Assembly (NCBI RefSeq): GCF_003597395.2
Contig: NC_133773.1
Location: forward strand, 68,350,180 to 68,414,179
Source of the DNA: Chelonoidis abingdonii
Lineage: Eukaryota > Chordata > Testudines > Testudinidae
Direction of reading: 5' to 3'
Length of the DNA stretch: 64,000 nucleotides
Numbering within the stretch: position 1 is the stretch's first letter; every line of letters begins with the position of its first letter. Under the pieces are notes generated by a model. That model had not been told where the DNA came from, did no database searches, and saw only the letters and a list, made by a program, of their open reading frames with translations. The translations under genes were made by a program, and so were the position numbers. This document shows positions 45,691-57,559 of the stretch, one piece after another.

Positions 45691-47065
45691 TAAATAATTC
45701 TATATTCAATGGGCCAGACAGATAGGCTGATTATAGTGATTATGGCACTCACATGGGACTAGAGAAGGGTGGAGAAGAAACCTCTCACTTTTTATTAAAC
45801 ATTTTGAAAGGTCTTGATTTTGTCCTGTTGCAGAGTAGAAAAGTTTCTGAAATCTCATGGGAAAACCATTTCCCACCTAGCTCAAGAGAGCACAATCTCT
45901 TTTCCCCATCCCACTGAAAAGTTGTAGCTCTGCTAATCATGTGACATCCATCAAAGCCCCTACATCATTGGTATAAATTTTACAGGAGCTGTCAGGCAGT
46001 TCTAAATTCTAAAGCCAAGGCAGACCCTTAGAATCAAGCACCTGGAACTGGTACCCTGAAACCTCACCCCCCACCTCCACCAAGTATAGGTCTGTTTTCT
46101 ATTTAAGAAAACACATAAAAACTCCTCCTCCTTCATGTGTGTCGGTCCATTATTCCATAGGCAGTTGACTCAACAGACTGGTGGAAAAAACACCCTACTG
46201 ACCCTTCTGTCACATTTTCTTTCCTATGACCAGGAACTTGTCTTCTGAAAAGTTGTTGACCAATGTTGGGATATCTACTCTGAAGAGAGCTGCAGATAGT
46301 TCCTGACTACACAAAGAGTCACATTCCTAAAATCATACAGTAAGCTTGCTAGTAGTTAAATGTCAATACTAAGTGTTGATAAAGAGGTTTCACTATTTTA
46401 TTTTCAAATAGGAAATGTTCAGTCTTAATTTATACAGACTATTATAGCAGGAGCCAGAAGCAGCCTAACTCTTTCCATTATAAAAAAAATTAAGAAAAAA
46501 AAAAAAAACCCAAACACCCACCTTCATTGTTTGCATCAGAATTTTGAAATTTTCCTGGGAGAAAGCCCTGTAAATCACTCTTCATAAGCAACTAATGTTT
46601 ATAGGCCAATTTTCTCAGATAATATATCTGATTATACCTGAACAACATAACATTAGCCCAAGGTTAAAACAGCAGCAGAGATCTAAAAACACCCTATACT
46701 TTTCCTACAGTTTAGGAGTAGATCCTACTCTCTTCAAACTTTTCCTAGTTCCCTGCATAATGCCTATTTACTGCCAAAAGAGCTAACTTTTAGATAATTT
46801 TTCCATGCCTGAAATCAAACCACAGAAGAAACTCTTGTCTTGTCTTGTAATTATTTAAAGGACAAAAATCTTAAAATCTAGTTAGTTTAAAATAAAATGG
46901 GAGAGAGTTTCACCAGTGCAACCTCACAATAAAAAAGTCAATGTTTGCAATTTTCAAACCTTTTCTTTTTTTTTTTTTTTTTTTGGGGGGGGGGGGGAGT
47001 GCTTCTCCCCCATTGCTGTCCAATTCCCACAAACAAGAGGGGGAAATGGACTATAGCGAAAATGA
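45691..47065 (-). other. NAF1 intron, no feature recognised apart from a homopolymer
   Basis: AT-rich intronic sequence. No exon or named repeat was seen. Confidence 0.45.
46966..46997. repeat. T19-G13 homopolymer pair
   Basis: Nineteen T are followed directly by thirteen G. Length in the assembly is probably unreliable. Confidence 0.9.
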
Positions 47066-47073
47066 CAATAGAG

Positions 47074-47396
47074 CAGCAGTTCTCAAACTTTAGCAACCTG
47101 AGTACCCCAACTTTTATTTAAAATCTTTTGTAGACCCCAAGGCCCCCACTCAGCCCCAGGCCCCGCCCCTACCCCACCTCTTCTCATCCCTGCCCCTCCT
47201 CTTCCCGCCCCCTCCCCCGAACACACCCTGTCCCCACTCTTTCCAGCGCCTCCTGCACACCACTGAACTGATATTCCACAGCATGCACGAGGCGCTGGGA
47301 GGGAGGGGAAAGAGTTGATCAGCGGGGCTGGTGGCCCCAGACATAACTGGCTGAGCCCCTGGAGTACCCTCACAGACCCTAGTTTGAGAAACCCTG
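47074..47396. mobile_element. hAT non-autonomous element with perfect 8-bp target duplication
   Basis: CAGCAGTTCTCAAACTTTAG on the left and the inverse of CTAGTTTGAGAAACCCTG on the right form the termini. CAATAGAG flanks both ends (47066-47073 and 47397-47404). The C- and G-rich interior explains the open frames of about 95 codons on the minus strand. Confidence 0.92.
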
Positions 47397-47404
47397 CAAT
47401 AGAG

Positions 47405-47811
47405 AAATGCTGTCAAATGCATAAAATAAAACAAAAAAACTGCTATGTTTCATTTACAGTTATGTTGAATGTACTTGTAAAAGATGGTAAAATACTCATA
47501 TATGTATGATTTGAAGTTTGTGTCCCTTTAAGAAATATTTTCATTTATAAGTATATGAAGTGTCTTATTGAAAACTCAGTTTTATAAAAAACTAAGACAT
47601 TTTTCTCCTTGAAAGTATTAGAAGTATGGTTAATTATTCTAGTATTAAATATACCGTCTGTTAAATGTAAGATACACAGGTTAGGTGTTAAAAAACATAT
47701 GCAAAAAAAGTCCCATTCTAAACTAAAGAGAGCTATCAAAGTAACCTAGCAAATATTATTTTACAGAACAAACTGCAATACAATATAATAGCTTTTGTGT
47801 TTCACACATAC
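47405..47811 (-). other. NAF1 intron, no feature recognised
   Basis: AT-rich stretch between the hAT element and the NAF1 exon. It ends with the donor site of that exon. Confidence 0.5.
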
Positions 47812-47894
47812 CTTTCCTGCTGCATGCCGATCTCCTTTAAAAATGATGCTTTCCTCATTTACTGGAGGTAGGCCTTTCAGAGACTCAATTATTA
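47812..47894 (-). CDS. NAF1: NAF1 coding exon (start of the Gar1-like domain)
   Basis: The exon is 83 bases: two bases finishing a valine codon, then 27 codons, with acceptor TTGTATTTTAG and donor GTATGTG. It reads IIESLKGLPPVNEES and IIFKGDRHAAGK, nearly the same as the mammalian IIESMTNLPPVNEE segment. It opens the Gar1-like fold that contacts dyskerin. It is the most 5' NAF1 exon I can find here. The preceding exons, encoding the acidic, serine-rich N-terminus and the ELPSVEEL-type segment, should lie right of the window. Confidence 0.94.
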
Positions 47895-49129
47895 CTAAAA
47901 TACAAGAAGATTTAAAATATATTAACCTTTAAACGTGTATTTACCAAATTATTTTAACAAGAAGCAGTAATTGCAAATAATAAAGAGCATGTTTAATTAT
48001 GAAACAGCTTTAAGTAATAAAATTTGTGGATGAGACACGATGCACACTTGTCATGAGATATATATACATTAAACTATTTTTCAAATAAAGTTTTACCTTT
48101 ACACATATAATATATCAAAATGCATTTTTGCTTGCAGTATCAGCATTTTAATAGACAGCCAAGAAACCCAACAAAGCACAATAACTCCAAGGTTATATAA
48201 TAAAACCTCTCTTGCAATACTGCAAGAATGACACATTGATGGAGATTTTAGGTAGGAAGAAAAGAAAAGGAAAACTTATGTACAGGACCAATATTTTTAT
48301 ATTTGACCTTCATAGGGGAGGGAGGATAGTGAGAAGAAATTAATTCAGATAGAAATAGAAGAAGGAATAGAAGAAGGGAGAAAGAGAACAGTTTCACATA
48401 CTAGGAGGCATCACAGATAGGCAAAACTTGCCTTCTGACCCAAAACATAATGTGGATCCCCTGAAAGCTTCTTGTCTTTCAAATGAAGGCAGTGGGATCA
48501 TATAAAAAAGTAGCAAGTCACTAGTTATCACTAAGTATAATTTGACCCTGTCAAGTTTGTGGAGAAAGTGGTTTGCTGGTTTAGATTTACTTTTGGATGC
48601 AGTCATTCTGAAGACTGAAGTTATGTCCTGGACGATGGGTCTCTGAAACATGCTAAAGTGTGTTGGATTGTTGGGTGGGTGGAGACGAGTTTGTTTTGGG
48701 TAATTTTTAGTTTGTTTGTTTTAAAGAAAACAGTTTGGCTAACTACAGTGATAAATCCCATATCAGAATGAGCAAATATTCCAGATTAAATGCACAACAA
48801 TTGCATTGCGTTCAACCTCCACCATCTTCCGCCACCCCAAATTGTCATACAGAGTTTAAAAGAAACAAGACATGAACACAGCAAAAGTTGTTAACTTCTC
48901 TATAAAGTTGGTTTGTTCTTGCTTCAAAGATACTGGGCCTTTGAAGCTTAGCTGAAGTGAAAATACTTGAGCACACCTGCACTGCTAACTTCAAAGAATG
49001 GCTACTGTATGTATTATCAAGATATTTATAACTATTTTAAAACTATTATTTACCATTTTGAAAACCTTCCCCAAACATATTATACTCAGTTTGAATGACG
49101 GGACCAACTGCATCACCTGGCAGCAGATT
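47895..49129 (-). other. NAF1 intron, no feature recognised
   Basis: AT-rich sequence. Frames near 48394-48651 and 49046-49246 (minus) lack splice support and NAF1 similarity. Confidence 0.45.
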
Positions 49130-49137
49130 TGTTAACA

Positions 49138-49891
49138 CAAAGGTGGGCAAACTTTTTGCCCCGAGGGCCATATTGAGGTTGCAAAAGTATATGGAGGGCC
49201 GGGTAGGGAAGCCTGTGCCTTCCCAAACAGCCTGCCCCACCCCCATCTGTCCCCTCCCACTTTCTATCCCCTGACTGCCCCCTTAGAATCCCAGAACCAT
49301 CCAACCCCTCCCCCTGCTCCTTGTCCCCAGACTGCCCCTTCCCAGGACCTCCGCTCCAACCGCCCCCTCTACCCGGAACCCCACCCCTATCCAACCCCCC
49401 TTTTCCCTGTCCCCTGACTGCCCCGACCTCATCCACACACACATCCTCTGACAGGCCCCCTGTAGCTCCCATGCCTATCCAATCATCCCCTGCTTCCGGT
49501 CCCGACTGCCCCCCCAGAAAGCCTGACCCATCCAATCTCTCCCACCCCTCACTTCCTGTCCCTGACTGCCCCCCGGGACTCCCATGCCTATCCAACCCCC
49601 GGTTCCCTGACCCCCCCGCCCAATGTCTTCCCAATCCTCCCTGTCCCGACTGCCCCCTAGGAGCCCCCACTCCCCACCCCCTTACCATGCCGGAGCCAGC
49701 CACACTGCCACGCTGCCCAGTAGGAGCAGCGGGCCAGAGCGCTGGGGGCCCAGTGAGCGGAATCTGTGGGGTGGGGGGGGACAGCAGGGGAAGGGCCAGG
49801 GGCTAACCTCCCTGGCTGGGAGCTCAGGGGGTGGGCAGGGATGGTCCCGCGGGCCGGATGTGGCCCACGGGCCGTAGTTTGCCCACCTTTG
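49138..49891. mobile_element. hAT non-autonomous element, CAAAGGTGGGCAAACT termini
   Basis: CAAAGGTGGGCAAACT opens the element and its inverse closes it. The flanks TGTTAACA and TGTTAATG agree at 6 of 8 positions. The 754-base interior is very C-rich with a tandem-like CCAACCCC/CTGACTGCCCC texture, which keeps a 161-codon (+) and a 196-codon (-) frame open without any protein signal. Confidence 0.85.
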
Positions 49892-50004
49892 TGTTAATGG
49901 CTTCTCTAAAAGAGTCACAAGAATCTTTTATAATTAAGTGCTCTTCATTCTAACTATAGGTGTCACCACCAGCTACCACTATACTTTATAATATATATTA
50001 TAAG

Positions 50005-50782
50005 TAGGGCCCTACCAAATACACAGACCATGAAATCTGGACTTTTGTGTGCTTTTACTCTATACTATAAAGATTTCTTGGGGGGAGACCAGAGTTGCCC
50101 AAATTGGAAGTCCTGACCTGAAAGGGAGTTGCATAGGGTCACGCTATTGCCACTCTTACTTCTGCACTGTCAGGTACCCCGCTCTGAAGGCAGTCTGCCA
50201 GCAGCAGCACAGAAGTAAGGATGGCAATACCATGCCACTCTTACTTCTGCACTGCTGCCTGCAGAGCTGGGCTACTGGAGAGTGGCAGCTGTTGACTGAA
50301 GGCCCAGCTCTGCAGGTAACAGCACAGAAGTAAGTTTGGCAACAGGTAATTGGTATATCTCCAATTATTACCTATCTCCTAGAACTGGAAGGGACCTTGA
50401 AAGGTCAGCGAGTCCAACCCCCTGCCTTCACTAGCAGACCAATTTTTGCCCCAGATCCCTAACTGGCCCCTCCTTACATCTGCCCTGCTAATGGTGGCGG
50501 CTCTGCCTTCAGAGCTGGGCTCTCAGGCAGCAGCCACCAGCTGCCCAACTCAGAAGACAGTGCCACTGCCAGCAGCACCGCATAACTAAGGGTACCAATA
50601 CCACAACCCCCACTATAATAACCTTGCAACCACCCCACAACTCTTTTTTCAGTCAGGTTCTCTACAATTACAAACACAGTGAAATTCCAGATTTAAATAG
50701 CTGAAATCATGAAATTAATGATTTTTAAAATCCCATGACTGTGAAATTGACCAAAATGGACTGTGAATTTGGTAGGGCCCTA
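50005..50782. mobile_element. hAT-like element, TAGGGCCCTACCAAATT family, copy 2
   Basis: The element has perfect tips, TAGGGCCCTACCAAAT and its inverse, and a perfect 8-base duplication ATTATAAG at 49997-50004 and 50783-50790. The duplication length places this common turtle repeat with hAT-type elements. The interior repeats TTACTTCTGCACTG and CAGAGCTGGGC in both orientations. Confidence 0.92.
50378..50482 (-). mobile_element. CR1 3' tail nested in the hAT-like element
   Basis: TAGAACTGGAAGGGACCTTG and GAGTCCAACCCCCTGCC are the complement of a CR1 3' end. The fragment sits inside the element at 50005-50782 and must be younger than it. Confidence 0.7.
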
Positions 50783-50790
50783 ATTATAAG

Positions 50791-52422
50791 TTATAAAATT
50801 TGAACATAGCTGTTAAAATACGATGTTAGTCTCCATGTGGCTTGAGAACTGCTTCCTACAGGTACTGCTAGGCAAAATTCTCCAGCTTCAGTCCACTGAG
50901 CACACCCACATCAAAGTGTAATACACGACTGCATCTACTTGAAGAATTATTAACTTTGTATGTTTTAAATTATGTACAAGTGCCATTGGCTTCAGGATAG
51001 TCACTTCTTGTTATAAGATTGAACAAAATAGTTAAATGACTCAGTATGAACAGATGTGAAAGGCACTGCCTTGTCCCCAGTGAAGAGGAAGGTTGCTGGA
51101 GCATTTGCAGAAGAGAAGGTTGCAGCAGTTAAGTGCTAGAAACTTGCTGCATGGGAGAAAAAGAGGGGAGGCTGCCTGTAGGAAAGTAGCGCTCTGCAGA
51201 AATGGATGTAGGTCTAGGCCAAATTCTCTCTCTGGAGTTTGCGTTAATGCTTATAACCAACAATGAAGTTATCCTTTGAAGACCGAACTCTGGATACATC
51301 TCTATTTTGTTTCTACTGAGTCAGTACATCTCAGCTACCAGTACATTTTTTAAAAATAATGCTACCATCTTTTTTCAGCCTTTTAAAAAGATCCTCTCAA
51401 TATCCTGCATTGTGGTAATCCTCCCTTCCAGTAAGGAACTAGACTTGTCAGAAGGGAAGCTCAGATGTACCAAAACACTATGGCATGGAGGTTATAACTT
51501 GACATTACACTGTCGCTATAAATATGGAAGCTTTATTGCTTCCACACAGTACTGCTGCTAAAGCTAATTGTAAAGTGATTAGATTCCTGACAGAGAGCTA
51601 TAAAACTCCATAATTGATGGGAGCTTACTAGAGTGGTATAACTGAACAGGCACTGAGCAGCAGCTTTTTTTTTTAAAAAAAAAAAACAAAACAAACAAAA
51701 AAACCCCCACTGATTATGGTAATCTGTTCCAGAACATTTATGATTCTGACAGAACCACCTCAAAAGGCATCTGGGATTATTTGTTTCTAAGAATTGGTAG
51801 CAGATAGCCTAAAAGCTAAAATTAAGACAGCAGTATAAGAACTAGAATAAATGAGGAAAAAAGTTTCCTGGAACTAGACTTATAGCATTTCCTTAAGAGT
51901 TATTTAGGATGGTGGGACACTAGCCCCTCTAGGGGAAGGACCATGCAGACAGGACAAGCTATCTCAAATATTAATACATTATAAAAACTGCTTCAAAGTC
52001 ACTGTTCTAACATACCTATTCCTTTAAACACATACACAAAAAATTCTGCTGTTTTGAACACAGTTTGGTAGACAGGAAATAAGTCTACTGGATTATTTTC
52101 ATTACATTTTTTAATGTATTTTCATCTTTGAGGAAATAAATTTATTCCTTTTGTAGTTTCTTTTAAAAAAGAGTTGACTGTATTCAAGGGTTTTCTTTAT
52201 TTTTGCTGCTTTACTGCACAGAAGAATTTAAAGCCTGTTCCTTTATTCTAACAGAAATTGGCGTTGATAGTTGCTGGCCCACAGAAACTCAATGGGCCTC
52301 TTGGGCACAACATTAAGGAATACTAAATCCAGACTCAAAGGCAAATTGTCCCCTCGAGACAGCATAATGCGCAATTAGACATTCTCATTGTCTCATCACC
52401 ATTAGTGTAGTCTCTTGAGCGC
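50791..52422. other. unassigned sequence upstream of NAF1 exon
   Basis: AT-rich with an A/T homopolymer near 51668. The 84-codon plus frame at 51307-51561 has no domain. Nothing recognised. Confidence 0.45.
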
Positions 52423-52425
52423 TTA

Positions 52426-53065
52426 GGCCTTGTCTAAACTGGCACGTTTCTGCGCAGTAAAGCAGCTTTCTGCAGCTTAACTCCAGAGGTGTACACACTG
52501 CCAAGCCACTCAGTGTGCAGAAACTGCACAGTTACAGCGCTGTAAAAAACCCACCCCAACAAGAGGGGTACAGCTTTCTGCACCAGGGGTACAGTGCTGT
52601 GGTGCCAGTATAGACACCCTGGTCGATTACAATGCTGCAATTGGCATCCAGGAGCTGTCCCACAATGCCTGTTCTCGCCTCTCTGGTCATCGGTTTGAAC
52701 TCTACTGCCCTGCCCTCAGGTGACCAATTGTAAGCCCCACCCCTTAAATTCCTTGGAAATTTTTGAAAGTCCCTTTCCTGTCTGCTTGGTGATGCTTGTA
52801 GTGATCTCAGTGCATCTTTCCAGGTGATCCCCTGCTTGGGGCAACGTCAGGCTGCTGGACCTCATCAGCATTTGGGGAGAGGAGGCTGTCCAGTCCCAGC
52901 TATGTTCCAGCCACAGGAATTATACCACCTATGGACAGATTTCACAATGCATGACAGAAAGGGGCCATGACGAGGAAACACTGCAGTTCAGGGTCAAAGT
53001 GAAGGAGCGGTGGAACGCCAACCACAAGGCGTGGGAGGCAAACCACTGCTCCAGTAATGCACCCA
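52426..53065 (+). repeat. left extended terminal inverted repeat
   Basis: About 640 bases pair with 60055-60695 in inverse orientation. The pairing starts at the very tip, and phrases such as CACAATGCCTGTTCTCGCCTC and AACTCTACTGCCCTGCCCTC are identical in both arms. Beyond 53065 the two arms diverge. Confidence 0.88.
52848..53060 (+). pseudogene. SANT/Myb-like domain in left inverted repeat
   Basis: The frame reads LLDLISIWGEEAVQSQL, ISQCMTERGHDEETLQF and VKVKERWNANHKAWEAN, a three-helix SANT/Myb-like DNA-binding domain of the kind encoded by Harbinger elements. It stops being SANT-like at NAPKK and runs straight into transposase sequence. It is a partial duplicate of the copy at 60352-59739, so the arm was copied together with the terminus. 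Confidence 0.75.
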
Positions 53066-53069
53066 AAAA

Positions 53070-53816
53070 GTGGGTTGCTATACCTGTCTGGAAGCCAATT
53101 ACCCAACTGCTATAGGTCCACTGCCAACCAGTTTGGAAAGTCGACGGTGGGCAGGGTGGTGGTGGAGGTTTCTGAGGCAATCAGGTGTCTGGTTTACCCC
53201 AAGGAGACAGGCATTAAAGATACTCCTCACTGATTTTGACAGAATGGGGTTTCCTAACTATGCCAGGGCTATTGAGAGGACTCAAGTGCCCATAGATTTC
53301 CCTTCTCAAGGACCACACAAGTATATACATTGCAAAAGGTACTGCTCCATTGTTATACAAGCACTAGTGGACCATAAAAGGCATTTTTATGAAAGTCAAC
53401 ATGGGCTATCCAGAAAAAGTTCACAATGCCAAACTGTACCCTTATTTCAGAGGCTGTGGCAAAAAGGTTTAATTAGCAGCTTTAGAATGGCTATTGAATG
53501 TGCTTTTGGCAAATTAAAATCACATTGGAGATGTCCACAAATCCATGTGGATACCAGTGTCATCAAAGCTGTCCACATTACTGTCACTTGCTGTGCTCTT
53601 CACAACCTTTGTGAAGCCAGAGGTGAGCTATTTCCCCCTGAACAGACCTATGAGAGCAAGGGTACACTGGAACATAACCCTCAACTACCACTGCAGGAAC
53701 TGGTTGCACCTGGGCAGCAGAAGTCAGGGGTGCTTTGTGTTCTCACATTATGGACTTTAATGTCCCAATGGAAGAGGAGGAATAGTACCTGTATAAATGT
53801 GCTTGGAGGGGAGTGA
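53070..53816 (+). pseudogene. Harbinger transposase, C-terminal half
   Basis: A 248-codon frame contains HARBI1-type transposase from about residue 52: DRMGFPNYARAIERT, HCKRYCSIVIQALVDHKRHF, MAIECAFGKLKSHWRC and ITVTCCALHNLCEA. Just upstream, in another frame, NQFGKSTVGRVVVEVSEAI belongs to the same protein, so there is a frameshift near 53215. The first catalytic aspartate (normally after GFPNC-GA-I) is glutamate, the GDxxYP box with the second aspartate is missing through an internal deletion, and only the ECAFG glutamate remains. It cannot catalyse transposition. The first 50 residues of the open frame are out-of-frame filler. Confidence 0.85.
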
Positions 53817-54506
53817 GCTTGATTACCATGCAATATAAGTCAGTGACACAAATAATGAATTTGGTGAGGGGGAGGGGGTAGCAGAATGGCTGTTCAGACT
53901 ATATTTATTGAAATATGAATCACTGCACCTAGCTAAATAGAGGAATACTGCTTCCTCACTAACATTTAATTGCTCCTGAACATGTTTTTAAGCTGTATTA
54001 ACTCAAATCATGATTGCAACATGTAATGCAGTGATAGCAATAAACCTTCTTGAAAATATAACACGTTTTATTTGTAAATATATCTTAAAATATTAAAACA
54101 TTCAGTCTTGGGCAGGCCAGCTGCCATTATAAAACCACATCACAAAAAAGGGCAGGAAATAGTTATTGCCCAACACAATCTATTTCTACATGTCCCCTGG
54201 CCCCGCATTCTCCTTTCCTTTCTTTACATATTTTCCCCTCTCTTGGCAGTAGAGGCGGTGGGTGGAGGTTTCCACTGGAAAGGGGTTGAAGAAGGAAGGC
54301 TGCATGGCGTGTAGCTGTCCTGCCCCACACCTCATGACTCCTGAATGCACAAGCTGCCCCAACATGGAGATATCCAAGCTACTGCAGATATGTTGCAGGG
54401 TGATCATGCCATGGCGTGGGGGAAGCAGCAGAAGCTGGTGCTCTTGCAGTCACTATGGACAGGACTTGCTGAAACAGTTCTTTCTGTTGAGCTCTGTCCT
54501 CTTCCC

Positions 54507-56500
54507 TTAGGTGCCATCCCTTTTCCAAGACCAGTTTTGCAAGTGCCTGCTCCGTCGCTGAAACTGGTCTTCCACTTGGGCAGCGAGCCTTAGTCTTTCC
54601 TGCCGCCTGTCAGCATGCCTTTGTTCCAGTCTTTCATCCCTTTTCTTCTGGTACTGGACCAGCTGGTCTACCCTCTCAAGAGCACCAACCGTAACATCAT
54701 CGTGGAAACGCTTCCTTTCGGAATCGTCCATGAAGATACTTTGGGCCAGGGATCGAGTTCCTGAAGAACAGCAGGCAACATAGCTTGAGGGTCCTGAAAT
54801 AGGACAAAGAAACAAGAGGGTTACTGGCTAAACTAGCTCTGTGGCGGAGCAAAGAACTAATGATTGTGGAATCTGAAGGACAAATAACATTTCTAAAGCG
54901 AACCAACACATATTGTGAGGGGGATACTTCAGTCCTCATACTGTCTCCGGACATAGCCTTGTTAATTGCAGTGTGAAGTGCAGAAATAGTCGTCAGTTTA
55001 AAACTATCATTTTTTTGTTTCAAAAAAATTTTATAAGTGCCATATTCAGGGGGACAGAAAGAGGCATAGTGCCTTTGCTGGAAAGGCTCTTTCTGACATT
55101 TCAAGCCTTTTATATTTTGGAAGACAACTGTTTTTGTGGTGCTCTATTGGCAGAGGGAGATGTTATTCCAAGATGGTAGATGTATACAGCTCATGTATTC
55201 AAACAAATAGTGACTGAACTGCACATTTGTGAGTGGAGTGGATTGGTCAGATGTATGGGGGTGGGGCCTGGAAAATATGCCTTTCCCCACAATGTAGGTA
55301 ACTATCTGGAGTTCCTGCTTCAGGAAAAGTTTGCAGCTATTAGCAGCCAGGATTGGGTCAAAATCTATGAGGGAATTAACACGATGCTGTGTTAGCTCAA
55401 TAACAGTGCAAGCTGTTAAGTGCTGCATGCAACACGCTGAAATCTGCAGTTTTTCTCCACCCCATATCCAGCACAGTTCTGGGGGGAAAAGAAACAACAC
55501 TACACTCACACTTTGGAGACATGATTTTGTGACCCACAAACTGCATGGATTACCTTTAACTGAATGGACTAGATTTGGAAATAGAATACTGTTTCCCAAA
55601 CACACACACACAGTTCACTGTTCACAAGTGGCTCAACAGACCCAGAAGGAGTGAGTGGCAAACTTCTTATTACTGAAAGGAAAACAGTAATGACCCTAGC
55701 AGACATCTGTGATATAGTTAAAATAACCTTTTCAGTTGTCTATGAACATTTGAAATTCCAAGTCACCATTTTGAACTCCTTTTGGGGGGGAAGACAATGA
55801 AGACATCTAGGTGCTGTTACAGATTAGTAACTGAATGCCAGTAGCCAGGCCTTATTTTTGCATTGCTTCTTACAGCAGAAATCTCTCCACTAATGTAATA
55901 ATAAACTTTACATTTGAGTCACACTTACTGGCCTCTGGGGTAGCTTCTGTCTCCATCAGGTTCTCTGCAGGTTTGTCAGTGGGCTGTTCCTTCTTAGGGG
56001 TTGGAAAAGGTGGAAAGAAAACAGTTCTTCCAAGTAGGGTCGGAGAATTTGCTGTTGATCCTGATCCACAGCCTGCTCTGGGACTTTTTTCCACGAAGAG
56101 AGAGTCAATTCAAGCTGCTCACTGAGAGCCTGCTGCTGGTTCCCATGCTGCATTCAGGGGCCAGCAGGGGATACCCCTGCTGACCAGGTCATCATGAAGC
56201 AGAATTAGCTCTGTGCTGGGTGCAGTATCGAAAACCCAAAAGACATCATAAAATGGGCATGTTGTTGTTAAGTTGCCTGAGGTTCGGTTCTTGTCCCTGG
56301 TCTTCCAGTACTCACTCTTCAGCCTCTTAATAAGCTCCCTGCACTGATCACTTGTCCAAAAAATCTGCAGAGCTGTCAGTTAAAGCTTCTGGTACGCATA
56401 GTCAGACTTGGTGCTTTTGCTGAAGTCCACAATTTTACTGGCCTCATGCCGGAGATTCACCAAAATCTGGTTGTGCTCTCATGACCATGAAGCAGCTTGC
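54507..56500 (-). pseudogene. second SANT/Myb-like gene of the Harbinger element, broken
   Basis: Three minus-strand pieces line up. Near 56360-56270 it reads SDQCRELIKRLKSEYWKTRD and KNRTSGN, a SANT/trihelix-like DNA-binding motif. At 56094-55925 it reads PPFPTPKKEQPTDKPAE, an acidic proline-rich linker. At 54760-54520 it reads VDQLVQYQKKRDERLEQRHA and RLAAQVEDQFQRRS, a coiled coil. The order is that of Harbinger- or ZSCAN29-like turtle proteins. At least one stop lies in the first piece. It differs from the SANT domain in the inverted repeats, so the element carries two different SANT genes. Whether introns separate the pieces is unknown. Confidence 0.6.
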
Positions 56501-57559
56501 TTTGCAAAAGGTTTGATCAGTTCACTCTCCACTGCAAACCCAGAAGGCTCTCTGACAGTGTACTTACAGACTGATAATCAGAAAAATATGGATAATACTG
56601 ATGTGAGCTGCTGCCGTTTGCAAAGTGGGGATGGCTTCTTTTTTTCAATAGAGTGGACTGCAGATTCTTGGGACAGAGGAGACGAAGGCAGTTATCCCAT
56701 GGAATTGTGAAATACTGGCTAACTCTGACTAACTCCCGGAACCTCAGTCAAGCAGGTCTGCGCATACACTGCAAAGCAATAGGGCTTGGACCCTGTATCC
56801 TGGCTTGACTCGAGTGAAGACCATTCAGCCCTGCATGGTCCTGCGACCCTGGATCCAAACCCTAGGTTAGCACAACTGCAGTGCAGATGCAAGAAGAGTT
56901 AGGCTGGAGCCCAGGCTCAAGCATGGGCTTACATTGCAATGCAGACATATCCAGAGACAAATACTGGGAGACAACATAGATCTCAGAAGAGAATGAAATC
57001 TTGGGACCATCGGTCCTACCAATATGGACTCTAACTTAAGACTTGGTTTTAACCTTAGACTTGCTCACCTAATGTCTGCCACATGTTCTATTTCAGTTGA
57101 CTAATAAATGTCATCTTGTTTTGAAAAGGCTGCCTGCTTCAACTGCACATACTTTGCTGGTTGTATTGCTTTCAGAAGGTACAGCCTCTCTCAGGAGTCT
57201 CATTTCAGTTGAGCCTGCTGTTGAAAGCTACACTAAGAAGTAGGAAGTGCTGCAGCCTAAAAGTTCAGACTCCGAATCAGCGGGTTGCATGACCCACCAT
57301 GACCTTGGGGCCTCGCACACTGAAAGGGTTACTCCAATCCCTTTAAATCTGACTACATTTTACTTTCCAGTGCACTACAGATTTTTGTGTTTATGATACA
57401 TTGTTACATTGTAGACAATATGAAGTTGGAGGTTTTGCTAGTGTGGAAGAGAATATGTAGACTTTAGTATCCAAAAGGAAGGACAGTTTGAGATTGTGGG
57501 ATAAACAAACCAACTGAAGGTAAGGCCACAGGGAGAAAGCCCATTCCCAGAGAATTAAA

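Noticed and set aside
49046..49246. Possible further NAF1 exon upstream of 47894
   Set aside because: The peptide does not resemble the NAF1 segment that should precede IIESL, part of it comes from the hAT element, and no suitable donor phase was found.
49113..49703. 196-codon minus frame rich in glycine, plus a 161-codon plus frame
   Set aside because: Both lie inside a hAT element with a C-rich tandem-like interior. The peptides are low complexity and the frames are on opposite strands of the same DNA.
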